NCBI RefSeq assembly: GCF_040797425.1
Contig: NZ_JBFNEH010000053.1
Coordinates: 1 to 20,536 of the forward strand
Length of the DNA stretch: 20,536 bases
Source of the DNA: Symbiobacterium sp040797425
Lineage (GTDB): Bacteria; Bacillota; Sulfobacillia; Symbiobacteriales; Symbiobacteriaceae
Direction of reading: 5' to 3'
The notes under the pieces were generated by a model. The model was not told the origin of the DNA. It saw nothing but the letters and a program-made list of their open reading frames with translations, and did not search any database. The position numbers and the translations under genes are program-made. Shown piece after piece: positions 15,333-20,536 of this stretch (its first letter is position 1; each line of letters starts with the position of its first letter).

Positions 15333-16219
15333 CGGCCAGTCCCCCCGTTCTTGATCCGATCGCCGTTGGCGTCATACTTGAAGAAGCCCTCGCCGGTCTC
15401 CACGCCCAGGTGGCCGGCGCGCACCAGCTTCTTCACGTAGGGGGACGGCCGGTACTTCAGGTCGCCGTACTCCCGCCAGAGCCGCTCGGCCATCACCAGC
15501 ACGGTGTCGAGGCCGATGCGGTCGGCGATTTCCAGCGGCCCCCGCGCCATCTCGAAGCCCAGCCGCATGGCGGTGTCGATGTCCTCGGCGGAGGCCACGC
15601 CCTCCATCAGCACCTGACAGGCCTCGTTGATCAGCGGGATGATCAGGCGGGTGGTGATGTAGCCCGGCGACTCGTAGACCTCGACGCCGGTGCGGTCCAG
15701 CCGCTCCACCAGCTCCATCACCCTGGCGACGGTCTCATCGCTGGTCTTCAGGCCGCGGACCACCTGCACCACCTTGGTCTTCGGAATCGGCTGCAGGAAG
15801 TGGCAGCCGATGACCCGGTCAGGCCGGTTGGTGGCCGAGGCCATCTCGGTGATGGAGAGGGTGGAGGTGTTGGAGGCGAGGATCACCTCGCCGCGGCAGA
15901 GCTGGTCCAGCGTCCGCAGGATGGCCTTGTCCTCCTCGATGTCGCCCACCCGCGCCGAGATGACAAAGTCGGCCCGGGCCAGCTCCGTCATGTCGGTGGT
16001 CATGGTGATGCGGGACAGGATAGCCCGCTTCTCGGACTCGGTGAGTGCCCAGCGCTCGATCTCGTGCTGCAGCGACAGCTCGATCTGCCGGCGGGCTTGC
16101 GTCAGCTCGTCGGGCGTCTGCCCGACCAGGATCACTTCCAGGCCCTTGGTGGCGACCAGTTCGGCAATGCCGCGCCCGCTCAGGCCGGTGCCGACGACAC
16201 CCCAGATGCGTACCGACAT
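15329..16219 (-). CDS. 3-hydroxyacyl-CoA dehydrogenase-like protein with altered active site
   Basis: This 296-residue protein matches 3-hydroxybutyryl-CoA dehydrogenase in length and order of motifs. These are the NAD-binding GVVGTGLSGRGIAE (7-20), ASNTSTLSITEMA (115-127), GCHFLQPIP (138-146), a C-terminal domain with NEACQVLMEGVAS (198-210) and GPLEIADRIGLD. The catalytic His is present (H140) and the C-terminal Asn is N198. However, the usual HFFNP reads HFLQP (Q143), and the Glu that pairs with His in this family (about 12 residues on, KLVEV) is Gln here (Q152). Another conserved Glu stretch (usually EAxxE) reads SARVGD. Chemistry may differ, or activity may be weak. ATG 16219 has AAGGAG at spacing 7; a longer form from 16264 is less likely. 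It is coupled to ackA. Confidence 0.82.
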   Translation of the reverse strand: MSVRIWGVVGTGLSGRGIAELVATKGLEVILVGQTPDELTQARRQIELSLQHEIERWALTESEKRAILSRITMTTDMTELARADFVISARVGDIEEDKAILRTLDQLCRGEVILASNTSTLSITEMASATNRPDRVIGCHFLQPIPKTKVVQVVRGLKTSDETVARVMELVERLDRTGVEVYESPGYITTRLIIPLINEACQVLMEGVASAEDIDTAMRLGFEMARGPLEIADRIGLDTVLVMAERLWREYGDLKYRPSPYVKKLVRAGHLGVETGEGFFKYDANGDRIKNGGTGR

Positions 16220-16633
16220 AGTCACACTCCTTACGCCGATGCAAGCTTGTTCGTCCGTTCCCAATCATAGCGGTAAACTTCGGTCTTTCCTAGTAGCTGT
16301 AGCCGAAAATGTGCCCTTGGACTATTGGAGGTGTGAAATGGCGCAGAAGGGCTCTTCCCTGAGTCAGAGTGCCCCCACCGGGACGGTGGGCCGCCAAGCG
16401 CACCCGGGCGTGCCTTCCTGCGTACACATCCATGATAGGAAGTCTGGTTGCGAAGCGGCCCGTCCATACGGCATTTTCGGCCCCCTTCGCACCGCAGGAC
16501 AGCGGGGTACATATCATGACCAGCAGGAGGCGGGCGCGGCCCCGCCGTCCCACTCCCCGTGTGCGGGCCGCCACATAGCAGCCCTCCGCGGCGCCGCCCC
16601 TGGGGTCAACGCTATGGAAGGGGGAAGTCGAGC
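16220..16633. other. 414-base gap with promoter signals and a possible small ORF
   Basis: This gap separates two divergent genes. GGAGGTG (16327-16333) stands just before an ATG at 16338, from which 108 codons are open to 16664, overlapping the next gene by about 30 bases. The predicted peptide has no recognised domain and an unconvincing composition, so I do not list it as a gene. An AC-N17-CATATCATG pattern (16491-16518) is near a sigma-K consensus (AC, CATAnnnTA) and would suit the sporulation gene that follows. This is weak evidence. The remaining bases show nothing clear. Confidence 0.3.
16264..16292 (-). promoter_or_regulatory. Possible promoter of the dehydrogenase-ackA operon
   Basis: Read on the minus strand, TAGGAA (from 16287-16292) and TATGAT (from 16264-16269) are 17 bases apart, about 45 bases before the dehydrogenase start. 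The -35 match is only three of six. Confidence 0.35.
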
Positions 16634-17962
16634 GTGGCCGACTTGCTCAGCACCCAGCTCCTGAAGCTTCAGTGCCTGGTGTGCGAGACCACTGGTGAGG
16701 CCTGCATCGAGTCGCGTTTCAAGCTGCCGCGCCGGGCCAAGAAGATTGCCGAGATCCAGGCCCGCATCGTCGACCTGGAGGCCGACGTCATCGAAGGCCA
16801 GGTCTGCGTGTCGGGCGTTGTGCACAAGCAGATCTTCTTCGTCGGCGAGGATCACCACGTACATCACGTTCCGGAAGACGTTCCGTTCACGACCTTCATC
16901 GACTGCCCCGGGGCGAAGCCGGGCGATGTGGCCGACGTGAAGGCCAACATCGCCAAGGTGAGCTTCTCCCTGGAGTGGGGGCAGGAGGTGGTGCAGCGGG
17001 TCATCGTGCAGTTCGTCGTGCGGGTCGCCGAGGACTGCCAGGTGAACGTGCGCCTCAACCCCTTCGGGCCCCGGGTGAAGGCCGAGTGCGTGGTCGGCGA
17101 GGCGACGAAGGCGGTCACCATCGAGAACATCGTGGAGCTGGACCGTCCGGCCATCAAGATCCGGGACCTGCAGGTCGCGCTGGAAGACGTGGAGGCCGAG
17201 GCGACCAGCGACCAGGTGATGTTCCAGGGGACGCTCGTGAAGAATATCTTCTTCATCTCGGAAGATGACGTGGAGATCTTCCAGGAGGAGCGGGTACCTT
17301 TCTCGGGCATCGCCGATGTTCCGGGTGCGGAGCCCGGCGACAACGTGACCCTGCAGGCGCAGATCGTCCGGGTCGACAAGGTGCTCTCCGACGGCGTCGA
17401 GCTGCGCCAGCGGGTGGTGCTCTCGCTCTTCATCAAGGTCACCCGCACTTGCGAGCTGAACGTGGCCGAGGACCCCACGGGGCCGCAGGTGATGGCCTCC
17501 CGGGTGATCGCCACCGGCGAGCGTCAGGTGCTCGTGGAGAACGTCACCGACCTGAACAAGCCGGCGCAGAAGATCCAGGAAATCCAGGCCCGGGTGGAAG
17601 ACCTGGCCGTCGAGGTCATCCCCAACAAGGTGGTCATCACCGGCACCCTGCACAAGCAGATCTTCTTCGTGGGCGAGGACGACCTGGTGCGCCACCAGGG
17701 CGAGGACATCCCGTTCACCACCTTCGTCGAGCTGCCGGGCATCAACCCGGGCGACGAGGTCTCCATCACACCGGTGGTGGAGCACGTGGGCTTCGACCTG
17801 CTCGACAAGGTCTGGGTCGAGGGCCTCGGCGATGACGACGAGGGCCGCCCGGTCTTCCGGCGGCTGCTGCAGCGGACCGTGATCCTGCTCTGCGTGACGG
17901 GCAGCCAGGAGCACCCCATCCGGATTGCCCAGGCGCCGTTCACCGGCCTGGCGGCAGGCTGA
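16634..17962 (+). CDS. Triple SPOCS (DUF3794) domain protein, probably spore-related
   Basis: This 442-residue protein consists of three copies of the SPOCS/DUF3794 domain, at about 35-134, 173-272 and 311-422. Each copy has the same order: a K-I-x-x-x-Q strand, a G-x-x-x-K-x-IFF strand, an acidic turn, VPF, then PGxxPGD. Copies 1 and 3 are the closest (HKQIFFVGED in both). The family occurs in spore-coat and SipL-like proteins that bind SpoIVA or coat factors, so a sporulation role is likely but not proved. Neither a LysM domain nor a signal peptide is seen. GTG 16634 is preceded by GGAAGGGGGAAG; an in-frame ATG at 16559 would add a Pro/Arg-rich tail and seems wrong. Confidence 0.85.
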   Translation: MADLLSTQLLKLQCLVCETTGEACIESRFKLPRRAKKIAEIQARIVDLEADVIEGQVCVSGVVHKQIFFVGEDHHVHHVPEDVPFTTFIDCPGAKPGDVADVKANIAKVSFSLEWGQEVVQRVIVQFVVRVAEDCQVNVRLNPFGPRVKAECVVGEATKAVTIENIVELDRPAIKIRDLQVALEDVEAEATSDQVMFQGTLVKNIFFISEDDVEIFQEERVPFSGIADVPGAEPGDNVTLQAQIVRVDKVLSDGVELRQRVVLSLFIKVTRTCELNVAEDPTGPQVMASRVIATGERQVLVENVTDLNKPAQKIQEIQARVEDLAVEVIPNKVVITGTLHKQIFFVGEDDLVRHQGEDIPFTTFVELPGINPGDEVSITPVVEHVGFDLLDKVWVEGLGDDDEGRPVFRRLLQRTVILLCVTGSQEHPIRIAQAPFTGLAAG

Positions 17963-18033
17963 TGCGCTGGAACCGCCCGCCGGGGCCAGGGCGCCGGGTG
18001 GCTGTACAGCAGTCCTGGCTCCGGGGGCGAGGC

Positions 18034-18067
18034 GAGGGAGGCACCCCCCTGCGGGGATGCCTCCCTC
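18034..18067. terminator. Bidirectional hairpin between convergent genes
   Basis: GAGGGAGGCA pairs perfectly with TGCCTCCCTC, and inside it CCCC pairs with GGGG (18044-18047 with 18053-18056), with one bulged A. It sits between the stops of the SPOCS gene and the minus-strand gene at 18075. There is no T-run. Confidence 0.55.
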
Positions 18068-18074
18068 CGTGCGT

Positions 18075-18686
18075 TCAGCGGCACCACTCGTGCCACCACC
18101 AGCGCTCGAACTCGGCGATCAGCCCCGGCGGGTTGACCTCCCGCGTGGCATCGAGGCACCACTGGTCGTACTCCCACTGGTGGACCAGCAGGGGCACCGC
18201 CCGCCCGAACCGGGCGAGGATCACCCCCGACTCCTGCAGCCGGCGCGCCACGTCGGTGACCAGGTGGAGGAGCGCCTCCCGGGCGGCGCTCTCCCAGGCG
18301 TCGTACCCCTCGGGGTTCCTGGCCAGGGCGGCCAGTTCCTTCTGGCTGCGGTACAGCCCCCGCCGGCGGAGCCAGCGGGCGAGCAGGCGGTGGCTCTCCG
18401 GGTCGGCCATGCCCTCGCACTCCTGGGGGCTCAGGCCCACGGCGGTAATGAACTCCGGCTCCCACAGGGCGAAGTACCAGCGGGCCTCGCCGGGCTCCTC
18501 CCCCTGGCTGATGGCCTCGCTGAGGTGCGCCGGGGTGTTGTAGTACAGCCACAGCTTCATGCGGTGAGGGCCGTCGTCAAAGTCGACGTAGAGGGAGAGC
18601 ACGTAGGCGTCCTGCAGGCGGGGGCGTTCCGCCAGCAGCAGCCCCTCGGCCAGGCGCCGGTAGAGGTGCTCCGCGAACGGATCCAT
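18075..18686 (-). CDS. Conserved-looking protein of unknown function (DUF4303-like at best)
   Basis: I do not recognise this 203-residue protein with confidence. It is acidic and rich in Trp (for example WWWHEW near the C-terminus), with no signal peptide or membrane segment. The order of an N-terminal helix, a YVLSLYVDFDDG strand, LYYNTPAHL and a central WYFALWEPEF recalls small cytoplasmic DUF4303/SMI1-type proteins, but that is a weak impression. ATG 18686 is chosen because GAGGTG ends 6 bases before it; a GTG at 18695 overlaps that site. It is convergent with the SPOCS gene and divergent from the gene at 18823. Confidence 0.65.
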   Translation of the reverse strand: MDPFAEHLYRRLAEGLLLAERPRLQDAYVLSLYVDFDDGPHRMKLWLYYNTPAHLSEAISQGEEPGEARWYFALWEPEFITAVGLSPQECEGMADPESHRLLARWLRRRGLYRSQKELAALARNPEGYDAWESAAREALLHLVTDVARRLQESGVILARFGRAVPLLVHQWEYDQWCLDATREVNPPGLIAEFERWWWHEWCR

Positions 18687-18822
18687 CCCGTTCACCTCGA
18701 TCGTATCAGGTTGGGATGGGAGCAGTTCGACGGAATTCCTGATTTTTCCTCTTCAGGATGCAAGATGAAATTCGGTTCTGCCCTCGCCAGGGTGCGCGTA
18801 TACGTGCCCTGAGGTGGGACAG

Positions 18823-20526
18823 GTGCTCTTCTACCGTGCACGCCTCGAGGGCCCCGCCGAGGTGCTGGACGTCTCGCTGAGCCCCGTGCGCCCGGTCCCG
18901 ATGGTTCGGATCGGGGGCATGGGGAACGGCGCGACGCGGCCGGCGCCGGACTCAGGGCCCGGGGTAGGGGCGGTGCACGTGGGTGGCCCCGCACTCGCCG
19001 GTCGGGTGCGGGTGGTGTTGCGCTACGGACCGCAGGAGGGGCCTGTTCGCACCCACCGGGGGTGGCTCTATACGGACCTGTCGCCGGGGCGCCGCCTGCG
19101 CCTCACCGGCTGCCAGGTGGAGGGCGGTGAGGTGCTGCTATCGCTGGCGCCGCTCCCCCCCGGGGCCGGACGGGAGCGGCTGCGGGACCGGTTCCGGCTG
19201 CCCTTTCACTTAACCTCCTGGGGTGTCGAGGCGGCGACCCGCATTCGGACCGAGGTGTTCTGCATCCCGACCGCGCGCCCGGGAGTGCTGGTACTGCGCG
19301 GCCGGGCGGCGGTGGTGCTGGAGACGCCGGCGGCCCGCCTGGTGCGTTGGATTCCCTTCTGCCGAAGGGTGGCCGTGGACCTGAACGCACACCTGGACTG
19401 GCGGGCCCGGGCCGCCGCGGAGGGGGTAGAGGTGCGGGTCGGCCCCGGCGGCGAGGTGGAGGGGTGGCTTTACCTAACCGTGGACTGCCGGGGGGAGCCG
19501 GGGATGGCCGGGGCGGCGTGGGACCGCACAGGGACTCGTGAAGATGCGCCGGCGGCGGTACGGAAGGTGGACGCCGCCGCGAAGCGGGTGGAGGCCACGG
19601 TGGTGACGGACGGCCTCGCCCTGGTCTCCGGCGCGGTGGAACTGGACGTTGCGTGGGCGGACCGGGCTGGGCGGGGGCGCTGGACGTGCCGGGAGGTGCC
19701 TTTCAGTGCGCTGCTGCCGGTCGATGGTCTCTGCGCGGGGGACAGGCTGGAGCCGGCTGCACAGGTGGAGCGGCTGGCCCGGGTAGGCAAGGGGACGGAT
19801 GAGCGGGCGGTCCTGCTGATGGGGGTCGGGGTGACCGCCCTGCGGACGGTGCACGTCCAACTGGGCGGAGTCTGGTACCGGGCCGAGCAGGTGGTGGGAG
19901 AGGCCGCGACGACCGTGGAGGTGAGCGAGGCCCTCTTCCCTCAGGAAGAGCCTGCACGGGCCCCGGCCGCGCCGTCGCGAATGCTTGAGGTGGAGACCGG
20001 GCTGCACGGCGCGTGGACCGCCCTGAGTGCCCGCATCCGCCGCGCCGGGGGCCGGGCGACGCTGGAGGTTTGGGCGGAGCCGTATCAGGAGGGACGCCGG
20101 GAGGGTTTCCACGCCCCTGCCACGGCGCGGGTGGAACTGCCCGGCGATGCGGACGCGCCGCTCGGCCTGGTGGCGGTAGGCCGCCGGGCGGTGGTCCGGT
20201 CCGCGCGGCGGCCGTGGGATGGCGGGCTGGAGATCGCCCTGCCGCGGGGCACGCCCACGTCCGACTGGCACGGGCTGCCAAGGCCTGTGCACGGGTTGGT
20301 GGACGTGGACGTGCTTTCGGGCGGGCTGCTTGTCCTGCTGCGGTGTGAGGGTCGGCTGTTCCGGCTGGTGCTGCCCGCCGAGGCCGATATTCCGATAGGC
20401 GTGACGGTGGCGGGGACCGCGGTGCCCGGCGCCGGGATGGACCGGCTGTGGGGGGAGACGCTGAGCGGAGACCTGCCAAAACGTGTGAGTAAAGTTTTCG
20501 TGGGTAGGCCACAACATTTCTGCTGA
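18823..20526 (+). CDS. Large protein with diverged SPOCS (DUF3794)-like domain(s)
   Basis: This 567-residue, beta-rich protein has no signal peptide or membrane segment. Residues about 245-345 follow the SPOCS order: a Val-Arg-Lys lead, KRVEATVVTDGLALVSGAVEL, a W turn, EVPFSALLPV, AGDRLEPAAQVERL and a closing strand. A second, weaker copy may lie at about 130-225 (IRTEVFCIPTARPGVLVLRG). The C-terminal 200 residues are unrecognised. GTG 18823 is chosen since GAGGTGG (18811-18817) lies 5 bases before it; GTG 18814 is the alternative and has no ribosome site. The neighbouring triple-SPOCS gene supports a spore-surface role. CTGCT-AGCAG just around the stop could form a small hairpin at the window edge. 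Confidence 0.6.
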   Translation: MLFYRARLEGPAEVLDVSLSPVRPVPMVRIGGMGNGATRPAPDSGPGVGAVHVGGPALAGRVRVVLRYGPQEGPVRTHRGWLYTDLSPGRRLRLTGCQVEGGEVLLSLAPLPPGAGRERLRDRFRLPFHLTSWGVEAATRIRTEVFCIPTARPGVLVLRGRAAVVLETPAARLVRWIPFCRRVAVDLNAHLDWRARAAAEGVEVRVGPGGEVEGWLYLTVDCRGEPGMAGAAWDRTGTREDAPAAVRKVDAAAKRVEATVVTDGLALVSGAVELDVAWADRAGRGRWTCREVPFSALLPVDGLCAGDRLEPAAQVERLARVGKGTDERAVLLMGVGVTALRTVHVQLGGVWYRAEQVVGEAATTVEVSEALFPQEEPARAPAAPSRMLEVETGLHGAWTALSARIRRAGGRATLEVWAEPYQEGRREGFHAPATARVELPGDADAPLGLVAVGRRAVVRSARRPWDGGLEIALPRGTPTSDWHGLPRPVHGLVDVDVLSGGLLVLLRCEGRLFRLVLPAEADIPIGVTVAGTAVPGAGMDRLWGETLSGDLPKRVSKVFVGRPQHFC

Positions 20527-20536
20527 AAAAAGCAGG

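Noticed and set aside
13779..15440. Long plus-strand frame opposite ackA
   Set aside because: It runs from the carboxypeptidase end through its terminator, and is rich in His/Asp/Gly without a domain; the acetate kinase is on the minus strand.
1..20536. Insertion sequences, CRISPR arrays, rRNA genes, prophage genes
   Set aside because: I saw no transposase motif, terminal inverted repeat pair, regular spaced repeats or phage structural protein.

Overview
The window is very GC-rich DNA from a spore-forming, Firmicutes-type bacterium. It carries a DacF-like carboxypeptidase, SPOCS (DUF3794) spore proteins, a bacillithiol ligase and a full set of selenocysteine genes except selB. Codon use and gene content fit Symbiobacterium thermophilum or a close relative. 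That assignment is inference from content, not from a database match.

Bases 1-4100 hold four genes. A compact tungsto-enzyme-like protein of the aldehyde:ferredoxin oxidoreductase (AOR) family is followed in an apparent operon by fdhD, the sulfurtransferase that activates formate dehydrogenase. Next come a convergent DUF881 membrane protein and a divergent Fsr-type MFS exporter.

Bases 4100-11722 are a selenium island. selC (tRNA-Sec, anticodon TCA) has its own promoter. It is followed by a convergent gene for a 991-residue superfamily-1 helicase-like protein with eroded motifs, and then, divergent from that, by selA, selD and bshC. selD is itself a selenoprotein gene: an in-frame TGA at 9045-9047 encodes Sec21 and is followed at once by a perfect 9-bp hairpin suited to be its SECIS element. 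A conventional gene call starts after the TGA and loses the catalytic N-terminus. bshC overlaps the selD stop by one base.

Bases 11723-13949 carry a ProC/F420-type Rossmann protein and a D-alanyl-D-alanine carboxypeptidase in one operon, ending in a textbook intrinsic terminator. On the minus strand (14127-16219) a 3-hydroxyacyl-CoA dehydrogenase-like gene with altered catalytic residues is translationally coupled (ATGA) to ackA. The last 4 kb hold a triple-SPOCS spore protein, an unrecognised protein on the minus strand, and a long protein with at least one diverged SPOCS-like domain.

The most interesting points are the TGA-containing selD with its hairpin, the degenerate helicase sitting between selC and selA, the miniature AOR paired with FdhD, and the dehydrogenase lacking the usual catalytic Glu. 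No insertion sequence, CRISPR array, rRNA or prophage was seen.
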